NCBI RefSeq assembly: GCF_023701945.1
Contig: NZ_JABAEF010000001.1
Span: 496,001 to 560,000, forward strand
Reading direction: 5' to 3'
Length of the DNA: 64,000 nt
DNA from: Rhizobium sp. CG5
GTDB taxonomy: Bacteria; Pseudomonadota; Alphaproteobacteria; Rhizobiales; Rhizobiaceae
The notes beneath the pieces are model-generated. The model saw nothing but the letters and a program-made list of their open reading frames with translations, searched no databases and was not told the origin of the DNA. Below, piece by piece: positions 33,888 through 43,434 of the stretch (the first letter of the stretch is position 1; each line of letters opens with the position of its first letter). The position numbers and the translations under genes were made by a program.

Positions 33888-35120
33888 ATGACTGATACTC
33901 TGATCAAGGTCGATCTCAGCCAATCCGCCTATAGCAATGAGAAGATCCACAATCGCTGGCATCCCGATATCCCGATGGCATGCTGGGTCGAGCCTGGCGA
34001 CGATTTTCGTGTCGAGACCTATGACTGGACCGGCGGCCAGATCAAGAATGACGACGACGCGTCCGACGTGCGCGACGTCGACTTAAGCCAGGTGCATTTC
34101 CTGTCCGGGCCGATCGGCGTCAAGGGCGCTGCGCCCGGCGACCTGCTGGTCGTCGACATCCTGGATATCGGTACCTTCGACAACAGTCTCTGGGGCTTCA
34201 ACGGCTTTTTCTCCAAGAAAAACGGCGGCGGCTTTCTGACCGAGCATTTCCCGGAAGCGCAGAAGTCGATCTGGGACTTCCATGGCATGTTCACCTCGTC
34301 GCGCCATGTGCCCGGCGTCAAATATGCCGGCCTCATTCATCCCGGCCTGATCGGCTGCCTGCCGGATCACAAGATGCTGGAGCTGTGGAATACCCGCGAA
34401 AAGGCCTTGTTCGATACGGATCCCGGCCGCGTGCCGGCTCTGGCGACCTTGCCCGATGGCGGACCGACGGCCCATATGGGCAGCCTGAAGGGCGAAGCGC
34501 GTGACACGGCGGCGGCCAGCGGCGCACGGACGGTGCCGCCGCGCGAACATGGCGGCAATTGCGACATCAAGGACTTGTCGCGCGGTTCGAAGGTCTATTT
34601 CCCCGTCTATGTCGATGGCGCCGGTCTTTCCATGGGCGACCTGCATTTCAGCCAGGGCGATGGCGAGATCACCTTCTGCGGGGCCATCGAAATGGCCGGC
34701 TGGCTGCATATCAAGGTGTCGCTGATCAAGGACGGCATGGCGAAATACGGCGTCAAGAACCCGATCTTCCGACCCTCGCCGATCACCCCGAAATATGACG
34801 ACTACCTGATCTTCGAGGGTATTTCGGTGGATGAGGGCGGCAAGCAGCATTATCTCGACGTGCACATCGCCTATCGCCAGGCTTGCCTGAATGCCATCGA
34901 ATACATGACCAAGTTCGGATACACGCGGGCCCAGGCCTATGCCATTCTCGGCACGGCGCCGGTCCAGGGGCATATTTCCGGCGTCGTCGACATTCCGAAC
35001 GCCTGCGCCACCTTGTGGCTGCCGCTCGACATCTTCGAATTCGACATGAAGCCCGGCGCCGATGGGCCGAAGAAATTCCTCGACGGAACGATCGACGTGC
35101 CGCTCGCGCATGACCTTTGA
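33888..35120 (+). CDS. fmdA: Formamidase / acetamidase family amidohydrolase
   Basis: 410 residues, the normal length for FmdA. It begins MTDTLIKVDLSQSAYSNEKIHNRWHP-like, as do known formamidases, and contains GPIGVKGAAPGDLLVVDILDI, VPPREHGGNCDIKDL and FSQGDGEITFCGAIE, segments that build the active site. It hydrolyses formamide (or related short amides) to ammonia and the acid in the cytoplasm. Downstream of the urt-like transporter it completes an uptake-and-hydrolysis route for amide nitrogen. It is followed by a hairpin and then fmdB. Confidence 0.92.
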   Translation: MTDTLIKVDLSQSAYSNEKIHNRWHPDIPMACWVEPGDDFRVETYDWTGGQIKNDDDASDVRDVDLSQVHFLSGPIGVKGAAPGDLLVVDILDIGTFDNSLWGFNGFFSKKNGGGFLTEHFPEAQKSIWDFHGMFTSSRHVPGVKYAGLIHPGLIGCLPDHKMLELWNTREKALFDTDPGRVPALATLPDGGPTAHMGSLKGEARDTAAASGARTVPPREHGGNCDIKDLSRGSKVYFPVYVDGAGLSMGDLHFSQGDGEITFCGAIEMAGWLHIKVSLIKDGMAKYGVKNPIFRPSPITPKYDDYLIFEGISVDEGGKQHYLDVHIAYRQACLNAIEYMTKFGYTRAQAYAILGTAPVQGHISGVVDIPNACATLWLPLDIFEFDMKPGADGPKKFLDGTIDVPLAHDL

Positions 35121-35126
35121 GGAGGA

Positions 35127-35153
35127 GAGGGCGGAGTTCGTTCCGCCCTCCTT
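35127..35153 (+). terminator. Hairpin between fmdA and fmdB
   Basis: GAGGGCGGA and TCCGCCCTC pair around GTTCGT and are followed by a short CTTT. The T-run is weak, so it may only partly terminate and allow some fmdB transcription. Confidence 0.55.
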
Positions 35154-35188
35154 TAAATGTTCAAGGCAGACGCCAGGGATCGAAAACC

Positions 35189-35524
35189 ATGCCGAACTAT
35201 GACTTCAATTGCCCGAGCTGCGGAGGCTTCACCGAGAACCGTCCGATGTCTTTGTCCGCAGAGCCGTGCGATTGCCCGGACTGCGGAACGTCGTCACCGC
35301 GGGCGTTCTTCACCACGCCGTTCTTTGCCATGATGGATGCGGCAACACGCGCCGCGATCGGCACAAACGAGCGATCCTCGCATGCGCCAAAGACCTCAAA
35401 ATCCCTGGGGCACGGTCCCGGCTGCGGCTGCTGCGGCGCGGGCGTTCAAAAATCCAAGACCTTGCTGCGGGCCGACGGGTCCAAGACCTTCCCCGCAGCC
35501 AGGCCCTGGATGATCAGCCATTGA
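35189..35524 (+). CDS. fmdB: FmdB-type zinc-ribbon protein
   Basis: 111 residues from ATG at 35189; the frame runs upstream to 35117 but without a ribosome site. The N-terminus has the FmdB pattern: PNYDFNCPSCGGF, then CDCPDCG, so two CxxC pairs bind zinc. A second cysteine cluster (GCGCCGAGV) lies near residue 80. FmdB accompanies formamidase genes and was proposed to regulate them; its exact role is unsettled. Confidence 0.82.
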   Translation: MPNYDFNCPSCGGFTENRPMSLSAEPCDCPDCGTSSPRAFFTTPFFAMMDAATRAAIGTNERSSHAPKTSKSLGHGPGCGCCGAGVQKSKTLLRADGSKTFPAARPWMISH

Positions 35525-35551
35525 TTTCGGTCGGAACAGCCCGAGTGGCGC

Positions 35552-37027
35552 CTATTTGATATACCAGCCCCAGGGCTCGTCGCTCTCGAATGCGGTGATC
35601 TGCTTGACTTCCAGATAGTTGTTAAGCCCCCACCTGCCGAGTTCGCGACCGATGCCGGACTGCTTGTAGCCGCCCCACGGTGCTTCGGTGAAGGTCGGCT
35701 GCGAGCAATTGATCCAGACGATGCCGGCCCGAAAGGCGCGCGCGACGCGCTCGCAGCGCTCCCTGTCCTTCGACATGACAGCGGCGGCGAGGCCAAACCG
35801 GCTGTCATTGGCCATGCGGATCGCGTCACTCTCGTCCTTGAACGGCTTGACGCAGACCACCGGTGCGAAAATCTCCTCGCGCCAGACAAAGCTGTCTTCG
35901 TCCATGTCGGTCAGAATGGTGGGTTCGAGGAAATAGCCGGTGTCGAGACCAGAAGGGCGCTTGCCGCCGTAGGCAATGGTCGCGCCCTCCGAACGGCCGC
36001 GCTCGATCATCGCCAGCACCTTGTCATACTGTCCCTTGGAGACCAGCGGACCGAGCAGGGTGCCGTCTTCAAGGCCATCGCCGATCCGGATTTTCGCGGC
36101 CTCCGTGATCAGCCGCTCCATCAGGGCCGGATAAAGGCTTTCCTCGACCAGCACCCGCGAGGTTGCCGAGCAGACCTGGCCCTGGTTCCAGAAAATGCCG
36201 AACATGATCCATTCGACGGCCTTGTCGATATCGCTGTCGGCGAAGACCACGAAGGGCGATTTGCCGCCGAGCTCGAGACTGACATTCTTGATATCGCGGG
36301 CGGCCGCCGCCATGATTTTCGCACCGGTCGGCACCGAACCGGTAAAGGCCAGCTTGTCGACATCGGGGTGCTCGGACAGCGGCTGGCCGGCCTCCGGGCC
36401 AAGGCCGGTCACCACGTTCAATACGCCGGCCGGTAGCCCGACTTCTTCCGCTATGGCGGCCAGTTCCAGGGCGGTCAGCGGTGTCAGTTCGGACGGTTTC
36501 AGCACCATGGTGCAGCCGGCGGCCAGCGCCGGCGCGACTTTCCACGAGGCCATCAGCAGCGGATAGTTCCAGGGGATGATGGCGCCCGCCACCCCGATCG
36601 GCTCGCGCACCACTTTTGACGAAAAACGCGGTTCGGACAGCGTGATCGTCTCTTGCGGGTTGTCGTCCAGCTCTTCCGCAAGCGCCGCGTAGAAGGAGAA
36701 GCAGCCGGCGGTGTCTTCCATGTCCCAGACCGCTTCGGGCAGCGGCTTGCCATTGTCGATCACTTCAAGGCGCCCGAGTTCCTGCTTGCGCTCCAGAATC
36801 CTTTCAGCGATGGCGCGCAGATATACTGCGCGCTCGCGTCCGCTCATCCTTGGCCAGGCACCGCTGTCGAAGGCGCGCCGTGCTGCCTTGACGGCCAGGT
36901 CGATGTCTTCCGCGGTCCCGGCGGGCGCCTGGTGGATGACCTCCTCCGTCGCCGGATTGACCACGGGGAACGTGCCGCCTTTGACCGGTGAACGCCATTG
37001 ACCGTCGATGAAAAGCTGATGCCGCAT
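35552..37027 (-). CDS. NAD(P)-dependent aldehyde dehydrogenase (betaine-aldehyde-dehydrogenase-like)
   Basis: 491 residues. Family elements are the [20 protein letters not shown] segment, glycine motif FTGSVPTG, the general base Glu in LELGGKSP and the catalytic Cys in [11 protein letters not shown]. It resembles BetB/aminoaldehyde dehydrogenases, which oxidise amino- or betaine aldehydes to acids. It lies downstream of the glycosyltransferase gene in the GntR-controlled minus-strand operon, divergent from a polyamine-type transporter. An aminoaldehyde substrate is therefore likely (inference). Confidence 0.88.
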   Translation of the reverse strand: MRHQLFIDGQWRSPVKGGTFPVVNPATEEVIHQAPAGTAEDIDLAVKAARRAFDSGAWPRMSGRERAVYLRAIAERILERKQELGRLEVIDNGKPLPEAVWDMEDTAGCFSFYAALAEELDDNPQETITLSEPRFSSKVVREPIGVAGAIIPWNYPLLMASWKVAPALAAGCTMVLKPSELTPLTALELAAIAEEVGLPAGVLNVVTGLGPEAGQPLSEHPDVDKLAFTGSVPTGAKIMAAAARDIKNVSLELGGKSPFVVFADSDIDKAVEWIMFGIFWNQGQVCSATSRVLVEESLYPALMERLITEAAKIRIGDGLEDGTLLGPLVSKGQYDKVLAMIERGRSEGATIAYGGKRPSGLDTGYFLEPTILTDMDEDSFVWREEIFAPVVCVKPFKDESDAIRMANDSRFGLAAAVMSKDRERCERVARAFRAGIVWINCSQPTFTEAPWGGYKQSGIGRELGRWGLNNYLEVKQITAFESDEPWGWYIK

Positions 37028-37079
37028 GTTTTCCCCTTCGTGGTTTTGGTTCTTGCAAAAGCGACGGGACGGTGCCCGG

Positions 37080-38351
37080 TCAACCGATCAGTGTGAGGAT
37101 GGCTTCGGCGGCGCGGGTGGTGCCGGCAAAGGCCTGCATTGTCTGGGCATTGTCCTGCAGGCGCGCCTGCATGACGTGGTCGGACAGAAGCGCGCCGATG
37201 ACGCCTGCCAGTTGATCGGGCGACCAGTTATAGCGGTCGAGCATGCGGCCGACGCCGGTCTCCTCGGCGCGCCGCGCGTTGTCGTGGCCATCCCAGCAAT
37301 AGGGCATCACCAGCGAGGGCACGCCGTAGTAAAGCGCCTCGCAAAAGCTGTTATTGCCGCCATGGTGGATGAACAGGCTGGATTGCTCGACGACGGACGG
37401 TTGCGGGAACCAGCTGTCGAGAAAGACATTGTCCGGCACCTGAACATATTCGTCGCGCCAGTGACCGGCATTGATGAGGAAGCGATAGGGCAGGGTGGCG
37501 AACACGTCGATCATCCGCCGCAGCATGTCCACATCCATGGCGCCGAGCGAACCGAAACTGGTCAAAACGAGTGCGGCGTCGTTGTGGCTGGCAAAGCGCG
37601 GCGCCTGATAGGGCGTTTCGCGCCTGACGCAGCCATCGAGGAACACGAAACGCTGCGGATCGAGCGGCTCGGCGCGGCGGTGGCGAATGATCTGCGGTGC
37701 CAGAAGCAGGTTGAGATCCGGCGAAGCGTCAAGAAACAGTGGCGCGGCCGGTGGCTTCAGTCCGCACTCGGCCATGAAGGTGGAAAGTTTCTTGTGGGCG
37801 GCGGCCGTCACTTTGTCATAGGTCGCGGAAAAGGCCGTCCAAGCCGCACCCGGCGTCTCTGTGAGCCCCGACAGGTAGGGCGGGACGAGGGCATCGGGGA
37901 TCTCTGTCTCGGCGCAGGAGACCACACGGATCCACGGCACGCCGGCAGTGGCGACAGCCGGAAACATCACCACGTTGTCGAGCACGATGGCATCCGGTTT
38001 CAGGCGGGCAAGCAATTGGCGCAGCGGCTCTTCGACGCCGATCGCCGTCTCGACGATCGCATCCCAGGTCGGACCGACATAGGAGGTCAGCTGTTCGAAC
38101 GGCGTCTGCCGGAAGGCATCCTGGTGGCGGCCGATGAATTCGTTCCAGTCCGTCGTCTGGGCCGGCCCGTTGTCGCCCAGCTGGTATTCGGCAAAGCCGT
38201 ATTCGGCAAAGACGCCGCTGAAACCGGGATGACAGATGAAGACGGGCCGGGCACCGAGCCGTCGCAGCTCCTGGGCGATGCCGACACAGTTGAGGGCCGC
38301 GCCGTAGCTTGCTTCGGGGAAGAGGGCAATGGTCTTTTGCGCTGTCATCAC
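37080..38351 (-). CDS. UGT-type glycosyltransferase (GT1-like), copy A
   Basis: 423 residues with two Rossmann-like halves. The C-terminal half carries the nucleotide-sugar region: TSFGSLG, then [28 protein letters not shown] and [14 protein letters not shown], as in MGT/UGT enzymes. No signal peptide or membrane segment is visible. It is a clear paralogue of the gene at 43435 (same start pattern TIALFPEA and same HHGGNNSF motif). Glycosyltransferases are unexpected in amine uptake operons, so it may glycosylate a pathway intermediate or act in reverse on a glycosylated substrate. Donor and acceptor are unknown. Confidence 0.82.
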   Translation of the reverse strand: MMTAQKTIALFPEASYGAALNCVGIAQELRRLGARPVFICHPGFSGVFAEYGFAEYQLGDNGPAQTTDWNEFIGRHQDAFRQTPFEQLTSYVGPTWDAIVETAIGVEEPLRQLLARLKPDAIVLDNVVMFPAVATAGVPWIRVVSCAETEIPDALVPPYLSGLTETPGAAWTAFSATYDKVTAAAHKKLSTFMAECGLKPPAAPLFLDASPDLNLLLAPQIIRHRRAEPLDPQRFVFLDGCVRRETPYQAPRFASHNDAALVLTSFGSLGAMDVDMLRRMIDVFATLPYRFLINAGHWRDEYVQVPDNVFLDSWFPQPSVVEQSSLFIHHGGNNSFCEALYYGVPSLVMPYCWDGHDNARRAEETGVGRMLDRYNWSPDQLAGVIGALLSDHVMQARLQDNAQTMQAFAGTTRAAEAILTLIG

Positions 38352-38367
38352 TTTGTTTTACTTGGTC

Positions 38368-39300
38368 TTATCGCGATACGAGCTTGAAGGCAGGGGGGAC
38401 GCCGCGCCCCGCAAGGCGTGGCCTCAGCGATTGCGACAGCTGTATATGCACACGCAGGAGATCGGCGGCAAGCTCCATCTGGCCACGCTCGATCTGCTCG
38501 AGGATCTGGATATGCTCCAGATTGGATTGCATCAGCCGGTAGGTGTTGACATGGCCCGCCGCGGCATTGGCACGTCGGCGCCGGTGGTGGTTTGTCAGAG
38601 CCTCGGCCATGAACGGATTGCCGCAGCCGCGCGCCACCAGCATGTGGAAGTCGAAATCGGTGCGCTCGAACAGTTTGCGGTCGAAATCCGCCTCGCTCAT
38701 GCTGCGCAGGATCAGCATGGACTGTCTGAGGGAGGTCAGCGCCGGCAAGTCTCGGCGGAACTCCGGCAAGGTCAGCGCCAGCGGTTCGGTCGCCAGGCGG
38801 AATTCGTAGGATTTGGCAACCGCATCGCTCCCCAGCGCGAACTGCTTCAACAGCCATTGCTGGCCGGCGCCGCGCTCGGCAAGATTATCTTCGGAAAGTT
38901 TTTGTAGCGCGTTTTGTACCGTCTGGCGGGAGACGTCGTAGCGGCGCTGGAGACCTGCAACGGTCTGCGCCTCGGTGATCCGCCCGGCCGACAGGTCGCG
39001 CAGGATGGCGCTGTAGACCTCTGTTTCTCCATCGTTTTCGCCGACGTCGTCAAGCCGCGCCACGGTGATCGGATCGACGGCCAGCAGAAAGCCGCCATCG
39101 GTATCGGCGGTGATCAGTGCCCGCTCCGCAAGCACCTGCAGGGCCTTGCGCACCGGCGTTCTCGAGACGTTGCAGTGGGAGGCCAGCGCCTGTTCGGCCA
39201 GCCGATCGCCCGGCGACATGCCGCGCTCGCTGGCAAAATCCAGTATTCTTTGCGCCAATTCCACATGGCGGTGATGAATGCGCCCCGGCTCTGTCGCCAT
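38368..39300 (-). CDS. GntR/FCD-type regulator with two winged-helix domains
   Basis: 310 residues, longer than the usual ~230. A first GntR winged helix covers about 10-72 (ALASHCNVSRTPVRKALQVL). A second helix-turn-helix of similar pattern covers about 90-150 (GLQRRYDVSRQTVQNALQKL). A C-terminal helical ligand domain of FCD type follows (metal-type residues in TDFDFHMLVARGCGNP). It is the nearest regulator to both divergent operons and probably controls them through the 39301-39513 region. It is co-directional with the glycosyltransferase gene, 16 bp away. Confidence 0.85.
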   Translation of the reverse strand: MATEPGRIHHRHVELAQRILDFASERGMSPGDRLAEQALASHCNVSRTPVRKALQVLAERALITADTDGGFLLAVDPITVARLDDVGENDGETEVYSAILRDLSAGRITEAQTVAGLQRRYDVSRQTVQNALQKLSEDNLAERGAGQQWLLKQFALGSDAVAKSYEFRLATEPLALTLPEFRRDLPALTSLRQSMLILRSMSEADFDRKLFERTDFDFHMLVARGCGNPFMAEALTNHHRRRRANAAAGHVNTYRLMQSNLEHIQILEQIERGQMELAADLLRVHIQLSQSLRPRLAGRGVPPAFKLVSR

Positions 39301-39404
39301 GTCCCACCTGTCGTCACAAGGCCCGCATGCTGGCCTTTTCCTAGTCGTTGCGCAAGCCTTGTGTGACGGTTTTCGGTCGTGGTCGAAAAAATTCAGATTC
39401 CCTA

Positions 39405-39432
39405 TTGACGTATTTTTTTAACAAATAATACT
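39405..39432 (+). promoter_or_regulatory. Candidate promoter of the transporter operon
   Basis: TTGACG (39405-39410) and AATACT (39427-39432) are separated by 16 bases in a locally AT-rich stretch with runs of T and A. It lies about 80 bp before the GTG start of the binding protein and within 130 bp of the divergent regulator. Confidence 0.5.
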
Positions 39433-39513
39433 GTGGTGCAACGGCGACATGAGATCGGGCTACCGACGCTTCGCCGAAAGAGGTCGGAACAATCATCACA
39501 AAGGGAGAGATCC

Positions 39514-40584
39514 GTGCGAACCAAAAGCGGATACGCCAATACCCGTGCCTATGCCGTCCACCTGCTCGCCGCGACCATGCTCGCCGGCAGCCTTGGGGCG
39601 GCCGATGCTGCCGATCTCGTCATCTCGAACTGGGATGGCTACATGGCGAAGGATATCGCCGAGACATTCAAGGCCGCGACCGGGCTTGAGATCGAAGTGG
39701 TCAATCATGCCACCAATGAAGAAATCATGGGCAAGCTGATGGCAAGCCAGGGCAAGGGCTATGACATCGTCTTCGTGTCATCACCCTTTGCAGAGATCCT
39801 CAACCATCAGAGCCTGCTTGAGCCGCTGGACAAGGCGGCCATTCCGAACCTGGCCAATCTCTATCCGGAGGCGGCAAGTCTCGCTTATGATACGGGCAAT
39901 GCCTATTCCGTGCCCTATACCTGGGGCACGACGGGCCTGTGCTACCGGTCCGATCTGGTCAAGACCGCACCGGACAGCTGGATGAACCTGCTGGCCCCGT
40001 CAGACGACATCAAGGGCAAGACGACGATGCTGGCGACCGACCGCTGGCTGATGGCGGCGGGCGAGCTTGCCAAGGGCTATTCGGTCAATGAGGCGGACCC
40101 GGCCAAGATCGCCGAGGTCAAGGACCTGCTGATCCAGGCGAAGAAGACGCTGCTCGCCTATGACGACACGACCTTCTACTCCAAGCTGGTCTCCGGCGAA
40201 GCCTTGCTGGTGCATGCCTGGGACGGCTGGTGCAACTACGGCATTACCGAGAACAAGGACATCAAGTTCGTCGTGCCGAAGGAAGGCTCCGACCTCTGGG
40301 TCGACACCATCGTGGTGATGAAGAGTTCGGAGAAGAAGGATGCGGCGATGAAGTTCATCAACTTCATCCTCGATCCCAAAAACCATGCCTGGGCCGCCCA
40401 GAACATTCTCTACAAGGTGCCGAACAAACCGGCGATGGAGAGCCTCGACAAGGCGCTGATCGAGCAATATCCGAACATGGGCATGAGCCCGGCGGAACTG
40501 ACCAAGTTCGAGCTTCTGCGGGATCTGGGCGCTGCCCAGAAGGACTATTCGCGCGCCGTCAGCGAGATCAAGGCCTCCAACTAA
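39514..40584 (+). CDS. Periplasmic spermidine/putrescine-type binding protein, PotD-like
   Basis: 356 residues from GTG at 39514, chosen for the GGGAGAG ribosome site. The frame upstream to 39433 has no such site. A signal peptide (charged start, then YAVHLLAATMLAGSLGAADAAD, cleavage near 34) exports it. The mature start ADLVISNWDGYMAKDI, the PYTWGTTGLCYRSD segment and the VHAWDGWCNYGI segment follow PotD/PotF. It is the first gene of the plus-strand operon. Confidence 0.9.
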   Translation: MRTKSGYANTRAYAVHLLAATMLAGSLGAADAADLVISNWDGYMAKDIAETFKAATGLEIEVVNHATNEEIMGKLMASQGKGYDIVFVSSPFAEILNHQSLLEPLDKAAIPNLANLYPEAASLAYDTGNAYSVPYTWGTTGLCYRSDLVKTAPDSWMNLLAPSDDIKGKTTMLATDRWLMAAGELAKGYSVNEADPAKIAEVKDLLIQAKKTLLAYDDTTFYSKLVSGEALLVHAWDGWCNYGITENKDIKFVVPKEGSDLWVDTIVVMKSSEKKDAAMKFINFILDPKNHAWAAQNILYKVPNKPAMESLDKALIEQYPNMGMSPAELTKFELLRDLGAAQKDYSRAVSEIKASN

Positions 40585-40618
40585 GGCCGGCCGTCCATCG
40601 GTTTCCGATACCACCATT

Positions 40619-40648
40619 CGATGAGGGAGAGGTGTGTCTCCCTCATCG
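40619..40648 (+). terminator. Perfect hairpin between binding-protein and permease genes
   Basis: CGATGAGGGAGA and TCTCCCTCATCG form a perfect 12-bp stem with loop GGTGTG. No T-run follows, so it is more likely an mRNA-stabilising or attenuating stem that raises the amount of binding protein over the membrane subunits. Its presence also argues against the earliest possible start of the permease. Confidence 0.65.
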
Positions 40649-40713
40649 GCACCTCTTTGATGGCCGCGCCCATGCCCGGCCGTCACCGCAATGCCATCTC
40701 CTGGAACGCGTGC

Positions 40714-41577
40714 ATGTCCTATCCATCCGCCCGATCGAACCTGCTCGCCGCGCCGGCCATTGCCTGGCTGGTCGCGTTCATGGTGGTGCCATGCCTGCTG
40801 ATCCTCTCCTACGCCTTTTTCGAGCGCGGCGTGTGGGGCGGCATCGAGTATACGATCACGTTCGAGAATTTTGCCCGCGTCGTCGATCCGCTCTATGCCA
40901 AGATTTTTCTGACATCGGCGCGCATTGCCGGTCTCGCCACGTTGCTGGCCATCCTGATCGCCTATCCGGCGGCCTATGCGATCAGCCGGGCGCCACGGCT
41001 GCGCCAGCCCATGCTGCTGTTCTTTGCGGTTCTGCCGTTCTGGAGCAATTACCTGATCCGCACCTATGCCTGGATGGTACTGCTCAACCGCGAGGGCCTG
41101 ATCAACAATCTGCTGCGCTGGTTCGGCTACCAGGGCGAACCGCTGTCGCTGCTTTATACAGAGGGCGCGGTGATCGTCGGTCTCGTCTACAACTATCTTC
41201 CCTTCGTGATCCTCGCCATCTATTCGTCCCTGTCGCGGCTCAATCCGGAACTGGGGGAGGCGTCGCGCGATCTTGGCGGCGGGCCGATCCGGACCTTCTG
41301 GCGCGTCACGCTGCCGCTCACCCTGCCGGGCGTGGCGGCCGGCGGCGTCTTCGTCTTCGTGCTGTCGATCGGCAATTTCGTGACGCCGGCGCTGCTTGGC
41401 GGCGGCCGTTTCCAGATGATCGGCAATGTCGTCTACGACCAGTTCCTGAGCGCCAATGACTGGCCGTTCGGTGCAGCGCTCGGCCTGGTGCTGATCGTCC
41501 TGATGATCCTTCTTTTGATGCTGCAGGCCCGGGCGACGGCCCATGCCAGCGGCGATCGGGCGAGGGCAGAGGCATGA
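40714..41577 (+). CDS. Spermidine/putrescine-type ABC transporter permease, PotB-like
   Basis: 287 residues if ATG 40714 is used, which places the first membrane helix (AIAWLVAFMVVPCLLILSYAFF) near residue 12 as in the family. In-frame ATGs at 40621 (inside the hairpin) and 40660 are alternatives, and none has a strong ribosome site. The EAA loop is EASRDLGGGPIRTFWRVTLP. The stop overlaps the next start (ATGA). Confidence 0.85.
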   Translation: MSYPSARSNLLAAPAIAWLVAFMVVPCLLILSYAFFERGVWGGIEYTITFENFARVVDPLYAKIFLTSARIAGLATLLAILIAYPAAYAISRAPRLRQPMLLFFAVLPFWSNYLIRTYAWMVLLNREGLINNLLRWFGYQGEPLSLLYTEGAVIVGLVYNYLPFVILAIYSSLSRLNPELGEASRDLGGGPIRTFWRVTLPLTLPGVAAGGVFVFVLSIGNFVTPALLGGGRFQMIGNVVYDQFLSANDWPFGAALGLVLIVLMILLLMLQARATAHASGDRARAEA

Positions 41578-42362
41578 GCGCGGCAAGACCTTCCCGCCTG
41601 CAGGGCCGCATTGTCCTTTTCGCCGTGTTCGGCTTTCTCTACCTGCCGATCGCGGTGCTGGTGGCGCTGTCGTTCAACGAGGCGGGCCTGCCGACAAGCT
41701 GGTCGGGCTTTTCGTTCAAATGGTACGCAGCCCTTGCCGGCAATGGCGAGATCCTGGGTGCTGCCTGGAACACGTTGGTGGTTGCCGTGTTTGCGACGCT
41801 GATCGCGACGGTGCTTGGAACCCTGCTGGCACTCGGCATGGAAACCCGGCGGCGCAAGAGTACCGGGCTCGAGGCGCTGGCCTTTGCGCCGATGGTCATT
41901 CCCGACATCGTGCTGGCGGTGGCGCTGCTCACCTTCTTCTCGCTTTTGAACGTGACGCTTGGCCTGCACACGATCATCATCAGCCATGTGATCTTTGATC
42001 TGGCCTTCGTCAGTTCGGTGGTCAGGGCGCGGCTCAAGCATTTCGACTATTCGATCGTCGAGGCCTCGCGCGATCTCGGCGCCTCCGGCTGGACGACGTT
42101 CTGGCGCATCACCTTTCCGGTGCTGCTGCCGGCGATCATTGCCGGTGGCCTGCTCGCCTTCACGCTGTCGGTTGACGAGTTCATCATCGCCTTCTTCACC
42201 GCCGGCGCCGGACGCTCCTCGATCACCCTGCCGATCCAGATCTATTCGATGATCCGGTTTGGCATCACCCCGGAAATCAATGCCCTTGCCACCGTCGTCA
42301 TGGGGGTCAGCGCGCTGGCGCTGCTCCTGTCCCAGTGGCTCAACAAAGAACAGATGCCATGA
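41574..42362 (+). CDS. Spermidine/putrescine-type ABC transporter permease, PotC-like
   Basis: 262 residues. The first helix is FAVFGFLYLPIAVLVALSF, the EAA loop is VEASRDLGASGWTTFWRITF, and the PotC-type SVDEFIIAFFTAG segment is present. It is coupled to both neighbours by ATGA overlaps. Confidence 0.9.
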   Translation: MSAARPSRLQGRIVLFAVFGFLYLPIAVLVALSFNEAGLPTSWSGFSFKWYAALAGNGEILGAAWNTLVVAVFATLIATVLGTLLALGMETRRRKSTGLEALAFAPMVIPDIVLAVALLTFFSLLNVTLGLHTIIISHVIFDLAFVSSVVRARLKHFDYSIVEASRDLGASGWTTFWRITFPVLLPAIIAGGLLAFTLSVDEFIIAFFTAGAGRSSITLPIQIYSMIRFGITPEINALATVVMGVSALALLLSQWLNKEQMP

Positions 42363-43417
42363 CCGACCCGTCCCTTGCCCATGAGCCGATCCTGGCGATC
42401 GACGCTCTCCACAAGAGCTTTGGTCCGGTGACCGCCGTCGATCACGTGTCGCTGGACATCCGCCGGAACGAATTCTTCGCGCTGCTGGGGCCCTCCGGCT
42501 GCGGCAAGACCACGCTTTTGCGCATGCTGGCCGGCTTCGAGACGCCGAGCGGTGGGCGTATCCTGCTGGACGGTCGCGACATCTCCAACCTGCCGCCGGA
42601 AAAGCGGCCGCTCAACCTGATGTTCCAGTCCTATGCTCTTTTCCCGCACATGACGGTCGCCAAAAACCTCGCCTATGGGCTGGAGATGGACCGCTTGCCG
42701 AAGGCCGAGATTGCCCGGCGCGTCGAGGAGATCATGGCGGTGACTGATCTCGGTCCGTTTGCCGGCCGCAAGCCCGAGCAATTGTCGGGCGGGCAGAAGC
42801 AGCGCGTCGCGCTCGCCCGTGCGCTGGTCAAGCGGCCGAAGGTGCTGCTGCTCGACGAGCCGCTGGGCGCGCTCGACAAGAAGCTGCGCGAGCGCATGCA
42901 ACTGGAACTGAAGCGTCTCCAGCACGAGGTCGGCATCACCTTCATCATCGTCACCCACGATCAGGAAGAGGCGCTGGTCATGGCAGACCGCATGGCGATC
43001 CTGAAAGACGGCCGGCTGCTGCAATGCGGCTCGCCTGAGGAGGTCTACGAGGCGCCGGCCGACCGCTTCGTTGCCAATTTCATCGGCGTGATGAATTTCA
43101 TCGACGGTGTCGTCGGGCAGGACGGCATTTTCAGCGCCTCGGGGCTGAGCCTGTCGGTGAAAACCGATATCCGCGGTCCGGCAACGCTGGCCGTCCGGCC
43201 GGAAAACATCGCGGTGGCGACCAGCGGCGAAGGGATCCCGGGCACGATCGTCGACATGGCCTATCACGGTCTCGACCGGGTTTTGCATGTCAGGATCGCT
43301 GCCAGCGAGACGCCGCTCCAGGTCAGGGTGCCGGCCAATGCCGCCGTGCCGCACACGGTCGGCGACGCCTTCCATCTGTCGATCGATCCGGATCGCATCC
43401 GTCTCTTCAAGGCTTGA
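42359..43417 (+). CDS. Spermidine/putrescine-type ABC transporter ATPase, PotA-like
   Basis: 352 residues from ATG at 42359, which overlaps the preceding stop. Walker A GPSGCGKTT, signature LSGGQKQRVALARAL, Walker B LLLDEPLGALD and a C-terminal TOBE domain (AVRPENIAV) are present. It completes the four-part transporter 39514-43417. Confidence 0.92.
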   Translation: MTDPSLAHEPILAIDALHKSFGPVTAVDHVSLDIRRNEFFALLGPSGCGKTTLLRMLAGFETPSGGRILLDGRDISNLPPEKRPLNLMFQSYALFPHMTVAKNLAYGLEMDRLPKAEIARRVEEIMAVTDLGPFAGRKPEQLSGGQKQRVALARALVKRPKVLLLDEPLGALDKKLRERMQLELKRLQHEVGITFIIVTHDQEEALVMADRMAILKDGRLLQCGSPEEVYEAPADRFVANFIGVMNFIDGVVGQDGIFSASGLSLSVKTDIRGPATLAVRPENIAVATSGEGIPGTIVDMAYHGLDRVLHVRIAASETPLQVRVPANAAVPHTVGDAFHLSIDPDRIRLFKA

Positions 43418-43434
43418 GAACAAAGGGGAACCCC

